Positions 8,729-16,386 of a DNA stretch of 64,000 bases are shown here, in pieces. A program made the translations under genes and the position numbers. The DNA comes from Gemmobacter denitrificans (GTDB taxonomy: Bacteria; Pseudomonadota; Alphaproteobacteria; Rhodobacterales; Rhodobacteraceae), in NCBI RefSeq assembly GCF_036964905.1, contig NZ_JBALHR010000017.1:1-64000 (forward strand). The letters run 5' to 3'. Each line of letters opens with the position of its first letter. Within the stretch, counting starts at the first letter, position 1. The notes under the pieces are model-generated. The model was given only the letters and a program-made list of their open reading frames with translations, was not told the origin of the DNA and ran no database searches.

Positions 8729-8804
8729 TGGTAGGCCCGGAGGGACTCGAACCCCCAACCAAGGCGTTATGAGCGCCCTGCTCTGACCATTGAGCTACAG
8801 GCCC
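8729..8804 (-). tRNA. tRNA-Ile2 (CAU anticodon, lysidine type)
   Basis: 76-nt cloverleaf read on the minus strand, with encoded CCA at 8731-8729. The acceptor GGGCCTG pairs with CGGGCCT using two wobble pairs, and the anticodon loop is CTCATAA. CAU could mean elongator methionine. The acceptor pairs C4-G69 and C5-G68, known determinants for lysidine synthetase TilS, and the AGCTCAATGGTCAGAGCA arm and TTGGT variable region resemble bacterial tRNA-Ile2. The gene would read AUA codons after C34 is changed to lysidine. Confidence 0.85.
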
Positions 8805-8925
8805 GGCCTGACCCAAGGCTTTACCAGAAGTCGGGCAAGGGTCAACCCGGCTGCGCAAAGGGTCTTGGCCTTTGTGGCCCGGCAGACCATATAGGGGCAA
8901 AGCCAATGCTCCGATGGAGATGACG

Positions 8926-9831
8926 ATGTTCGGAATGGATGCCAATGCCACCGCGCCGAAGGGCGATCTCATCAAGGATACGACGGAGGCCAGTTTCATG
9001 GCCGATGTCATTGAGGCCAGCCGCGATGTGCCGGTGATCGTGGATTTCTGGGCGCCGTGGTGCGGGCCGTGCAAGACGCTTGGCCCGGCGCTGGAAGCGG
9101 CGGTCACGGCGGCCAAGGGCCGGGTGAAGATGGTCAAGATCAATGTGGACCAGAACCAGATGATCGCCGGTCAGCTGCGGATCCAGTCGATCCCGACGGT
9201 CTATGCTTTCTGGCAAGGCCAGCCGGTCGATGGATTTCAGGGCGCGCTGCCTGCGTCGGAACTGACCAAGTTCATTGACCGTGTTGCGGCCATCGCCGGG
9301 GATGGCGGACTGGCCGAGGCGCTCGACATGGCCGAACAATCGCTGGCCGAAGGCGATGTGATCGGCGCGACCGAGATCTTTGCGGCGATTCTGGGCGAAG
9401 AGCCGGAGAACCCCGCAGCCTTTGGCGGACTGGTGCGGGCGCATATCACCGCTGGAAATCTGGATCAGGCCGAGGCCTTTCTGGGCGGTGTGCCTGCCAA
9501 GATCGCCACAGCGAAAGAGGTGGAGGCCGCACGGGCGCAGCTGGAACTGGCCCGTCAGGCCGCCAATGCGGGACCCGAGGCCGAATTGCGCGCCGCCGTG
9601 GCTGCCAATCCCGACAATCATCAGGCCCGCTTTGATCTGGCGGTTGCCCTGAATGCGGCCGGCAAGGTGGACGAGGCGGTGGATGAACTGCTGGACCTGT
9701 TCCGCCGTGATCGTGAATGGAATGATGGCGCGGCCCGTGCCCAGCTGTTCACGATTTTCGATGCGCTTAAGCCGCAAGACCCGATTGTTCTGCGCGGGCG
9801 GCGCAAATTGTCGTCGATGATCTTTGCCTGA
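8926..9831 (+). CDS. cnoX: Thioredoxin-fold/TPR co-chaperone, CnoX (YbbN) type
   Basis: 301-residue protein with an N-terminal thioredoxin domain (about 15-120) containing WAPWCGPCK with cysteines near 46 and 49. A C-terminal TPR-like helical region follows (about 130-290). CnoX proteins hold unfolded or hypochlorite-damaged clients and hand them to GroEL. E. coli CnoX lacks a CxxC pair, whereas this one keeps CGPC and so may also be an active thiol reductase. Among four clustered ATGs, 8926 is chosen because GGAG lies 6 nt upstream. It heads a short cluster with the LON-domain and Trm112-like genes. Confidence 0.85.
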   Translation: MFGMDANATAPKGDLIKDTTEASFMADVIEASRDVPVIVDFWAPWCGPCKTLGPALEAAVTAAKGRVKMVKINVDQNQMIAGQLRIQSIPTVYAFWQGQPVDGFQGALPASELTKFIDRVAAIAGDGGLAEALDMAEQSLAEGDVIGATEIFAAILGEEPENPAAFGGLVRAHITAGNLDQAEAFLGGVPAKIATAKEVEAARAQLELARQAANAGPEAELRAAVAANPDNHQARFDLAVALNAAGKVDEAVDELLDLFRRDREWNDGAARAQLFTIFDALKPQDPIVLRGRRKLSSMIFA

Positions 9832-9858
9832 TCGCGGCTTCGCCCTAGGTACAGACGC

Positions 9859-10500
9859 ATGACACGTCTTGCCGACCTTCCCGAAGTGATTGCGGTATTC
9901 CCGCTGACCGGCGCGCTGCTGCTGCCGCGCGCTCGTTTGCCGCTGCATATCTTTGAACCCCGCTATCTGGCGATGATCAATGATTGCCTGAAAACCGATC
10001 ACCGCATGATCGGCATGATCCAGCCACGCGCCGTGCCAGGCGGCGAGGCGCGGCTGCAGGCCATTGGCTGTGCTGGTCGGCTGACAGGGTTTTCCGAAAC
10101 CGAAGATGGCCGCTACATGATCACCCTGTCGGGCGTGTCGCGTTTCCGGGTGAAGGATGACGTTCAGGGGTTTTCGCCCTATCGTCGCTGTCAGGTGGAT
10201 TGGCAACCCTTCGCCCGCGATCTTGGTCCGGCGGAAGGCGATGGCGGGTTTGATCGGTCGGGGTTTCTGGCGCTGCTGGGGCGCTATTTTCAGGCCAATG
10301 GCCTGTCAACCGACTGGGGCAATCTGCGCGAGGCCGAGGAAGAGCTGCTGATCAACTCGCTGTCGATGCTTTGCCCGTTTGATGCCAATGACAAACAGGC
10401 CCTGCTGGAAGCGCCGTCGCTGGCCACGCGGCGCGAAACGCTGGTGGTGTTGATGGAGATTGCCCTGCGGGGCGGAACCGAAGGGGAAAAGCCGCAATGA
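9859..10500 (+). CDS. LON peptidase N-terminal (substrate-binding) domain protein
   Basis: 213-residue protein consisting essentially of the Lon substrate-binding domain. It has the FPLTGALLLPRARLPLHIFEPRYLAM opening (shown by FPLTGALLLP and HIFEPRY), GRLTGFSETEDGRYMI, and a helical C-terminal tail. There is no AAA+ or protease domain, so it is a stand-alone LonN protein of unknown biochemical role. It starts 27 nt after cnoX and overlaps the next gene by 4 nt (ATGA). The association with a redox chaperone suggests proteostasis, but that is inference. Confidence 0.85.
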   Translation: MTRLADLPEVIAVFPLTGALLLPRARLPLHIFEPRYLAMINDCLKTDHRMIGMIQPRAVPGGEARLQAIGCAGRLTGFSETEDGRYMITLSGVSRFRVKDDVQGFSPYRRCQVDWQPFARDLGPAEGDGGFDRSGFLALLGRYFQANGLSTDWGNLREAEEELLINSLSMLCPFDANDKQALLEAPSLATRRETLVVLMEIALRGGTEGEKPQ

Positions 10501-10685
10501 CGGATCAGGTCATCGTTGATCGCCGCATGCTCGAGGCGCTGGTCTGTCCGGTCACCCAGGCGGTGCTGACCTGGGATGGCGAGCGCCAGGAACTGGTCTC
10601 GCGGGCGGCAAATCTGGCCTTCCCGGTGCGGGACGGCATTCCGATCATGCTGGTTTCCGAGGCCAGATCGCTTGAACAGCCCTGA
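10497..10685 (+). CDS. Trm112-like small protein (UPF0434)
   Basis: 62-residue Trm112-family protein. Eukaryotic Trm112 activates methyltransferases; bacterial members are mostly uncharacterised. ALVCPVTQAVL and LAFPVRDGIPIML are the family signatures. It has only one cysteine, because the second position of the CPxC knuckle is threonine, so it is unlikely to bind zinc. The ATG overlaps the LON-domain gene stop (ATGA), so it is translationally coupled. It ends 6 nt from the convergent amidase. Confidence 0.85.
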   Translation: MTDQVIVDRRMLEALVCPVTQAVLTWDGERQELVSRAANLAFPVRDGIPIMLVSEARSLEQP

Positions 10686-10691
10686 TCCGGT

Positions 10692-12374
10692 TCAGGGACA
10701 GCGCGGTGGCGGCTGGCGATAGTGGCCTGTTCCTTCGAACGCCATGGCCAGTTGCAGCAGCGCCAGATCGTCCCAGCCGCGCCCGGCGAAAGTCAGTCCG
10801 GCGGGCATCCCGGTATCGGCCATGATCCCCATCGGCACGGTCACAGTGGGGATGCCCAGATGCCGGATCGCCAGATTGCCATTGGCGACCCAGACCCCGT
10901 TGCGCCAGGCCTGATCGGCAGAAGCAGGATTGATATCCGCATCAGTCGGGCCGATATCCGCCACGGCCGGAAAGACCACCGCATCCAGCCCCAACCTATC
11001 CATCCAGGCCTCCAGATCGGTCTGGCGTGTGGCCTCCAGCCCGCGGAAGCCGTCGGCCAGATGCGGGATGCTGCGGAAATCACGCACCGGATGCGCGGCG
11101 GCATGGGCGGGGTAATGCGCGATGTCATCATCAAAACCGGTATAGCGGTCGGGCAGGGCGCCGGGAGGGCGCGGAAAGATGCGGGCCCCATCCACCAGTG
11201 CCAGCCGGTCGAGCCCAGGCTGGCCATTGGCGGCCAGAAAATCATCCCAAGCCCAGACGGACAGATCGACAATCTCGCGCTTCAGATAGTCTGGGCTGAC
11301 CAGGCCACGGGTGGCGATGGTGGGGCAGCCGGGGCGGTCGCCTTCGTAATTCGAAATCACCGGGAAATCGGTCAGCACCACTTCGGCCCCGGCAGCCTCC
11401 ATCGCGGCGCGTGCGGCCTGCCACAGGGCGATGATGCTGGCCCGGGTTTCGATCCGCTGGCCGGTCGGGCCGCCGATGCCGGGATGCGGGGCGGTGCCCG
11501 CTTGGGGGTCGGCATTCAGATACATGGCAGGGGCAGCGATGCGCTTGCTCTTCAGGCTGGCCCCGTGGGCAAGGGCCGGATAGCTGGCAGGCCGGTGGTC
11601 TGACGCACGCGGGATCGCCACCCAATCCTGCAGGCGCCACAGATCGCCGCGTGGATCGGGGTCATCGGCCACAATCACATCCAGCACTTCCAGTAGGTCC
11701 GCCATGTTGCGGGTATGGGGCACCACCACATCCATGGTGGGCACCAGCGGCCAGTTGCCCCGAACAGAAATTACCCCCCGCGACGGCGTATAGGCGCAAA
11801 GCCCGTTATTGGCTGCGGGGGCCCGGCCTGATGACCATGTCTCTTCACCCAGACCGAAGGCTGCGAAACTGGCGGCAGTCGCGCTGCCTGACCCGTTGGA
11901 AGACCCCGAGGCGAAGGCCGCCGTCAGCCAATCGGCGCTGTAGGGGCTTTCTGCCCGGCCATACAGCCCGCGCTGCATGCCGCCATTGGCCATCGGGGGC
12001 ATGTTGGTCAGGCCCAGAAGGACAGCCCCCGTCGCGCGCAACCGAGCGATGGTAAAGGCGTCATCAGTGGCTACCAGATCGGCAAAGGCGGGGGAGCCTG
12101 CGGTGGCCGACAGGCCCCGCACCTTGAAACTGGCCTTGGCAGTATACGGGATGCCATCCAGCGGACCCAGCACCGCCCCTGCGGCCCGGCGGGCGTCAGA
12201 GGCGCGCGCTTCCTCCAGCGCATCGGGGTTCAGCACCGGCACGGCGTTCAGACAGGGCCCGGCGCGATCATAGGCTGCGATCCGGGCCAGACAGTCCTGT
12301 GCCAGTGCCAGCGCGGTGATGCGCCCGTCCTGCAAGGCAGCGCGCAGATCGGCAATGCGGCTTTCGACGATCAT
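10692..12374 (-). CDS. Amidase signature family protein
   Basis: 560-residue amidase-signature enzyme. The triad can be followed: the lysine in YTAKASF (about 80), the cis-serine in ASGSSNGSGSA (about 155-165) and the nucleophile in ETWSSGRAPA. The usual TGGS-I-R motif reads TWSSGR here, as in a distinct amidase subgroup. The start at 12374 overlaps the agmatine deiminase stop (ATGA). The substrate is unknown; given the partner it may hydrolyse an amide or ureido compound derived from agmatine or arginine. That link is inferred from coupling only. Confidence 0.82.
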   Translation of the reverse strand: MIVESRIADLRAALQDGRITALALAQDCLARIAAYDRAGPCLNAVPVLNPDALEEARASDARRAAGAVLGPLDGIPYTAKASFKVRGLSATAGSPAFADLVATDDAFTIARLRATGAVLLGLTNMPPMANGGMQRGLYGRAESPYSADWLTAAFASGSSNGSGSATAASFAAFGLGEETWSSGRAPAANNGLCAYTPSRGVISVRGNWPLVPTMDVVVPHTRNMADLLEVLDVIVADDPDPRGDLWRLQDWVAIPRASDHRPASYPALAHGASLKSKRIAAPAMYLNADPQAGTAPHPGIGGPTGQRIETRASIIALWQAARAAMEAAGAEVVLTDFPVISNYEGDRPGCPTIATRGLVSPDYLKREIVDLSVWAWDDFLAANGQPGLDRLALVDGARIFPRPPGALPDRYTGFDDDIAHYPAHAAAHPVRDFRSIPHLADGFRGLEATRQTDLEAWMDRLGLDAVVFPAVADIGPTDADINPASADQAWRNGVWVANGNLAIRHLGIPTVTVPMGIMADTGMPAGLTFAGRGWDDLALLQLAMAFEGTGHYRQPPPRCP

Positions 12375-13405
12375 CCCCGCCCCCCGGCTGCCGGTTGCTG
12401 TTGGGTGATGCAATGGACGCCGCCGCCACGCGCAAAGAGTTCGCGGGCATCAACCGTGACCACCCGCCGCCCGGGATAGGCCTCGGCCAGAATGTCGCGC
12501 GCCCGCGCATCGGCACGATCTTCGCCAAAGCCGCAGGCGATCACTCCGTCATTTACCACCAGATGGTTGATATAGCTCCAGTCCACCGGGCCATGGGCAT
12601 CGGTCAGCGTGGCGGGGGCAGGCAGATCGATCAGCCGGAACGCCCGCCCCTGCGCATCGGTGGCCGCTGCCAGCAGGGCGCGGATTTCGCGCATCGTGGC
12701 ATGGTCGGGGTGGGCCGGATCGGGTTGTTCATGCACAAGAATCGTGCCGGGGCTGGCAAAACAGGCGACGATATCGACATGGCCGCGCGTCCCGAAGGTT
12801 TCGTAGTCGCGGGCCAGACCGCGTGGCAGCCAGATCGTCTTGGTGCTGCCCAGGGTTCGGGCCATTTCGGCCTCGACCCGGGCCTTGTCGGCATGGGGGT
12901 TGCGGTCAGGGTCCAGCTGGACAGTTTCGGTCAGCAGGATCGTGCCCTTGCCATCGACATGCAATCCGCCCCCTTCGTTCACCAGCAGCGAGGGGATGAG
13001 TTCAGCCCCGGCAAGCCCGGCGATAAAGGTTGCCAGCCCGCGATCATGGCGGATATTCACCCAATCGCCGCCGCCCCAGCCGTTGAAGATCCAGTCCACC
13101 GCGCCCAGCCTGCCCTGCGCATCCAGAACGAAGGTGGGGCCGCTGTCGCGCAGCCAGAATTCATCCAGTTCGCGCACGACAATATCGATGCCGCTGCCCA
13201 ACATGCGCCGGGCGCGGGCTTCCTCGGTCGGATCGACAATCATTGTGACGGGTTCAAACTCTGCGACCGCATGGGCGACGGCTGTCCATGCGGCATAGCC
13301 TGCCTCACGCGCGGTGCTGCTATCGCCCAGCGTTGCGCCTTCGCGGGGAAACCCCATCCAGATGCGTTCCTGGCGGGCGGTTTCGGCGGGCATTGTCCAT
13401 GTCAT
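12371..13405 (-). CDS. aguA: Agmatine deiminase / PPAD-like guanidinase family
   Basis: 344-residue member of the peptidyl-arginine deiminase-like family (PF04371). The family converts agmatine to N-carbamoylputrescine and ammonia. Motifs are WMGFPREG, ELDEFWLRDSGPTFV (carboxylate ligands), NEGGGLHVDGKG, GHVDIVACF (histidine) and the nucleophilic cysteine in GGGVHCITQQQP near 332. It is full length. It lies 95 nt downstream of frmA and is coupled to the amidase that follows. The usual partner AguB (nitrilase-type N-carbamoylputrescine amidohydrolase) is not present. Free arginine or a related guanidine remains a possible substrate. Confidence 0.87.
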   Translation of the reverse strand: MTWTMPAETARQERIWMGFPREGATLGDSSTAREAGYAAWTAVAHAVAEFEPVTMIVDPTEEARARRMLGSGIDIVVRELDEFWLRDSGPTFVLDAQGRLGAVDWIFNGWGGGDWVNIRHDRGLATFIAGLAGAELIPSLLVNEGGGLHVDGKGTILLTETVQLDPDRNPHADKARVEAEMARTLGSTKTIWLPRGLARDYETFGTRGHVDIVACFASPGTILVHEQPDPAHPDHATMREIRALLAAATDAQGRAFRLIDLPAPATLTDAHGPVDWSYINHLVVNDGVIACGFGEDRADARARDILAEAYPGRRVVTVDARELFARGGGVHCITQQQPAAGGRG

Positions 13406-13418
13406 GGTGGCCTCGGCT

Positions 13419-13440
13419 ACTGCGGCGGTTGCGCCGCAGT
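13419..13440 (-). terminator. Inverted repeat between frmA and aguA
   Basis: Perfect 9-bp stem ACTGCGGCG and CGCCGCAGT with a 4-nt loop, 14 nt upstream of the aguA ATG. There is no T-run on the minus strand. It may be a weak terminator after frmA, an RNA-stability hairpin or an operator for aguA. Confidence 0.45.
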
Positions 13441-13500
13441 CAAGGCCGCCCTGCGGCGCAGGTCAAGCCGAACCTGCAGGCAGGCCCGGCTTGCGCAGGA

Positions 13501-14631
13501 TCAATACACCACGACGGCGCGGATGGATTTGCCCTGATGCATCAGGTCGAAGCCTTCGTTGATGCGCTCCAGCGGCAGGGTGTGGGTGATCATGCTGTCG
13601 ATCTCCACCTTGCCATCCATGTACCAATCCACGATTTTCGGCACATCGGTCCGGCCGCGCGCGCCGCCGAAAGCGGTGCCTTTCCAGACGCGGCCTGTGA
13701 CCAGCTGGAAGGGGCGGGTGCTGATCTCGGCCCCCGCCGGGGCCACCCCGATCACCACCGAAACGCCCCAGCCGCGATGGGTGCATTCCAGCGCGTCGCG
13801 CATCACCTTCACATTGCCGGTGCAATCGAAGCTGTAATCCGCGCCGCCGATCTGGTCGGCCTCGGTCTTGGTCAGGTTCACGATGGCCTGCACCACCGAA
13901 CCTTCGATTTCAGTCGGGTTGATGAAATGGGTCATGCCGAACTTTTCGCCCCATTCCTTTTTGGCGTTGTTCAGATCGACGCCGATGATCATGTCGGCAC
14001 CGGCCATTTTCAGGCCCTGAATGACGTTCAGGCCAATGCCGCCCAGACCAAAGACCACTGCCTTGGCACCGATCTCCACCTTGGCCGTATTGATCACTGC
14101 GCCGATGCCGGTGGTGACGCCGCAGCCGATATAGCAGATCTTGTCGAAGGGCGCGTCCTCGCGCACTTTCGCCAGCGCAATTTCCGGCACGACGGTGTGG
14201 TTGGCGAAGGTGGAGCAGCCCATATAGTGATGGATCGGCGTGCCATCCAGCATGGAAAAGCGCGTGGTGCCATCGGGCAGCAGGCCCTGGCCCTGGGTGG
14301 CGCGGATCGCGGTGCAAAGGTTGGTCTTCTGGCTGAGGCACGACGGGCATTGGCGGCATTCCGGGGTGTAAAGCGGAATGACGTGATCGCCGGGTTTCAA
14401 TGTGGTGACACCGGGGCCGCATTCGATCACGACGCCCGCGCCCTCATGACCCAGGATCGCCGGGAACAGGCCTTCGGGGTCGGCACCCGACAGGGTGAAT
14501 TCATCGGTGTGGCAAATGCCGGTGGCCTTGATCTCCACCAGAACCTCGCCCCATTTCGGGCCTTCGAGGTTCACCTCCATGATCTCAAGCGGTTTTCCGG
14601 GGGCAACAGCTACGGCGGCACGGGTGCGCAT
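13501..14631 (-). CDS. frmA: S-(hydroxymethyl)glutathione dehydrogenase (class III ADH)
   Basis: 376-residue zinc-dependent class III alcohol dehydrogenase, like Rhodobacter AdhI. It oxidises S-hydroxymethylglutathione with NAD to detoxify formaldehyde and can reduce S-nitrosoglutathione. Catalytic zinc ligands appear in TGICHTDEF, GHEGAG and CYIGCGVTTG. The structural zinc site is CRQCPSCLSQKTNLC and the NAD fold is VFGLGGIGLNV. It has a normal length. It is divergent from the first I78-like lipoprotein with a 73-nt shared gap. No esterase (FrmB) or Gfa gene is adjacent. Confidence 0.95.
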   Translation of the reverse strand: MRTRAAVAVAPGKPLEIMEVNLEGPKWGEVLVEIKATGICHTDEFTLSGADPEGLFPAILGHEGAGVVIECGPGVTTLKPGDHVIPLYTPECRQCPSCLSQKTNLCTAIRATQGQGLLPDGTTRFSMLDGTPIHHYMGCSTFANHTVVPEIALAKVREDAPFDKICYIGCGVTTGIGAVINTAKVEIGAKAVVFGLGGIGLNVIQGLKMAGADMIIGVDLNNAKKEWGEKFGMTHFINPTEIEGSVVQAIVNLTKTEADQIGGADYSFDCTGNVKVMRDALECTHRGWGVSVVIGVAPAGAEISTRPFQLVTGRVWKGTAFGGARGRTDVPKIVDWYMDGKVEIDSMITHTLPLERINEGFDLMHQGKSIRAVVVY

Positions 14632-14704
14632 TTGGGTCTCCCTCTGTCAATTTGCGCCAAGCTGTGCGAAAGAACACTCAATTGCAACGCGGGAAACGCC
14701 ACAT

Positions 14705-15070
14705 ATGAGTCGACTTGCGAAATCCTCCGGACTTTTTCTTTTGCTCGCGCTGGCTGCCTGCGCCTCTGCGCCCGAACCGCAGCCCGTTGCGCCGGTCAAT
14801 CCGGCGGCCCCTGTCGGGATCGACCCGTTGACAGGTCAGAAGATCGACCTGACGCCGGGGCTGAATGACCGGGAACCGGATACCTGCAAGGCTGCCGACT
14901 ATGCCTATCTGCGGGGGCAGAACCAGTCTGCGGTTGCCACTGCGGGCATTACCAAGCCAACGCGGCTGATCCCGCTGGGCAGTATCGTAAGCCAGGAGGA
15001 ATACAACTCCTTCCGCATCAATTTCCATCTCGATGGTATGGGCAATATCGTGGCGCTGAGCTGCGGTTGA
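14705..15070 (+). CDS. I78-inhibitor-like lipoprotein 1
   Basis: 121-residue predicted lipoprotein. The signal peptide ends in a lipobox, LAAC at about 18-21, followed by a proline-rich linker and a C-terminal domain resembling peptidase inhibitor family I78 (PF11720). That domain has a cysteine (DTCKAADYAYLRG), a mid-domain TRLIPLGS strand, FHLDGMGNIV and the terminal SCG. Starts further upstream are rejected because they lack the signal peptide. It is the first of three related genes in a row and the most diverged, with a longer linker and no RLNV motif. A periplasmic serine-protease-inhibitor role is inferred. Confidence 0.72.
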   Translation: MSRLAKSSGLFLLLALAACASAPEPQPVAPVNPAAPVGIDPLTGQKIDLTPGLNDREPDTCKAADYAYLRGQNQSAVATAGITKPTRLIPLGSIVSQEEYNSFRINFHLDGMGNIVALSCG

Positions 15071-15102
15071 ATGGCGCTAGATCGCCGGTTTAGGCCCGCA
15101 AG

Positions 15103-15132
15103 AGGCCCTGCCCCTTGTCGGGGGCGGGGCCT
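15103..15132 (+). terminator. Hairpin after the first I78-like gene
   Basis: A 12-bp G+C-rich stem (15103-15114 with 15121-15132, one G-U pair) and a TTGTCG loop, 33 nt after the first lipoprotein stop. No clean T-run follows, so it may be a partial terminator or attenuator before the second gene. Confidence 0.5.
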
Positions 15133-15175
15133 TCGCGCGTTCTGGGCCGGAAGCGGGCAATCAGGGGGGCATCAG

Positions 15176-15451
15176 GTGCGGCGGCGATGGAACAGGGCGA
15201 TGCCGGGCTTGGTTCTGGGCCTGCTGGCGGCCTGCCAGGCGCAGGCCCCGGTGGCGTCGTCAGATGAGTGTGGCGCATCGCGGTTGCGGGGGTGGATTGG
15301 CCAGCCGGTCGGCACGTTGGATGAACAATATCTGCCCCAGACAGTGCGCCTGATCCGGCCTGACCAACCGGTGACCGAAGATTTCAGTGCAACCCGGCTG
15401 AATGTGACAGCGGATGATCGCGACCGCATCACCGGGTTTTGGTGCGGCTGA
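15176..15451 (+). CDS. I78-inhibitor-like lipoprotein 2
   Basis: 91-residue I78-family protein with a signal peptide. The GTG at 15176 is preferred over ATG 15200. GGGGGG lies 6 nt upstream, and this start adds the basic n-region RRRWNR before the hydrophobic stretch and the lipobox LAAC. The mature part shows the I78 pattern: ECGASRLRGWIGQPVG, then VRLIRPDQPVTEDF, ATRLNVTADD and a C-terminal FWCG with a second cysteine for the disulfide. It is probably anchored in the membrane facing the periplasm. It lies 14 nt before the third copy. Confidence 0.78.
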   Translation: MRRRWNRAMPGLVLGLLAACQAQAPVASSDECGASRLRGWIGQPVGTLDEQYLPQTVRLIRPDQPVTEDFSATRLNVTADDRDRITGFWCG

Positions 15452-15465
15452 CAATGGAGGTTCCG

Positions 15466-15768
15466 ATGACCCGACTTGCCCCCCTTCTGTGCCTGTTGAT
15501 GCCCCTTGCGGCCTGTGTCGGGGAAAGCACCGCACCGCCACCGGGCGTGGCGATCCAGCCATTGCATCCCGATGCCATGACCTGTGGCGACAAGGCGTTG
15601 CAGCCGCAGCTTCTGGGCAAACCCGAAAGCGCACTGGCCGACGTGAAGCTGCCCGCAAATCACCGGATCATCCACCCCGATACGGCGGTGACGCTGGATC
15701 TGCAGGGCGACCGGCTGAATGTTCAGATCAACAAGGCGGGGATCATCGACGGGGTTTACTGCGGCTAA
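15466..15768 (+). CDS. I78-inhibitor-like lipoprotein 3
   Basis: 100-residue lipoprotein with start MTRLAPLL, hydrophobic core and lipobox LAAC at about 14-17. The I78 domain follows, with MTCGDKALQPQLLGK, HRIIHPDTAVTLDL, DRLNVQINKAGII and a terminal YCG. GGAGG lies 5 nt upstream of ATG 15466, which fixes the start. It is separated by 14 nt from the second copy and almost certainly co-transcribed with it. It is followed by a strong bidirectional terminator. A protease-inhibitor function is inferred from the family. Confidence 0.8.
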   Translation: MTRLAPLLCLLMPLAACVGESTAPPPGVAIQPLHPDAMTCGDKALQPQLLGKPESALADVKLPANHRIIHPDTAVTLDLQGDRLNVQINKAGIIDGVYCG

Positions 15769-15782
15769 GGCCCCGAGCAAAA

Positions 15783-15809
15783 AAGGCCCGCCGTCCATCG
15801 GCGGGCCTT
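15783..15809. terminator. Bidirectional rho-independent terminator
   Basis: Perfect 11-bp stem AAGGCCCGCCG and CGGCGGGCCTT with a TCCAT loop, preceded by an A-run at 15779-15784. For the minus strand the hairpin is followed by T residues, a textbook terminator for cytochrome c'. For the plus strand it ends the I78 genes. Confidence 0.85.
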
Positions 15810-15839
15810 GGTGGCGGGTACTGCGTATTGGCGCAAGCC

Positions 15840-16274
15840 TCAGATGCGATAGGCGGTATGGCAGGCCTTGCAAGCCCCGCCAACCCCGGCCATTCCGGCC
15901 TTGACGCCATCCAGAGATGTGGCGTCCAGCGCCTGTGCCGCCGAATTCAGCGCACCGGCCTTGGCCACGAAATCATCCCAGTTGGTCCAGATTTCCGGCT
16001 TTGCTTCGGTCGCCGGATCGGTGGCCTGCGGTTCGAACTTGGCTGCAATCTCTGCTGAGGCGGCGACCAAGGCAGCCTTGGCCGCTTCGGCGGCAGCGGC
16101 GTCAAAGGGGGCCTTGTCGCCCGCCATCTCGCCCAGAATCTTGGTATTGGCGCCCACGGTCTTCATCAGGTCTTGCCGGGCCTTGACGGTGGGGTCGGCA
16201 GCCTCGCCTTCGGCAAAGGCCATGGTGGCTGCAAAGGCAGAAGCAACGATCATCAGGCGGGAAAAGGTCTTCAT
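15840..16274 (-). CDS. cycP: Cytochrome c' (class II c-type cytochrome)
   Basis: 144-residue periplasmic four-helix-bundle cytochrome c'. The signal peptide ends around AFAEGEA. Amphipathic helices rich in alanine follow, and the haem attachment motif CKACH lies at about 135-139, close to the C-terminus as in all cytochromes c'. The family binds NO and CO and protects against nitrosative stress. Two adjacent ATGs are possible; 16274 is preferred because AGGGAG is 7 nt upstream. It is monocistronic, ended by a strong terminator. FrmA, which can act on GSNO, is nearby but not co-transcribed. Confidence 0.92.
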   Translation of the reverse strand: MKTFSRLMIVASAFAATMAFAEGEAADPTVKARQDLMKTVGANTKILGEMAGDKAPFDAAAAEAAKAALVAASAEIAAKFEPQATDPATEAKPEIWTNWDDFVAKAGALNSAAQALDATSLDGVKAGMAGVGGACKACHTAYRI

Positions 16275-16386
16275 CATCTGGCTCCCTGTGGCTGGAATGA
16301 TCCGACTATAGGGGCAGGATGGAACACCGAGATACGGGCTAAGGTCTGAAACCCGCGGTTTCACGCGAAAGTGAGTAGCCCGAAGG

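Noticed and set aside
8729..8804. Elongator tRNA-Met
   Set aside because: C4-G69 and C5-G68 pairs and the arm sequences favour tRNA-Ile2.
8421..9143. Minus-strand frame across tRNA-Ile2 and the cnoX start
   Set aside because: It reads through a tRNA and antisense to cnoX, with no protein-like features.
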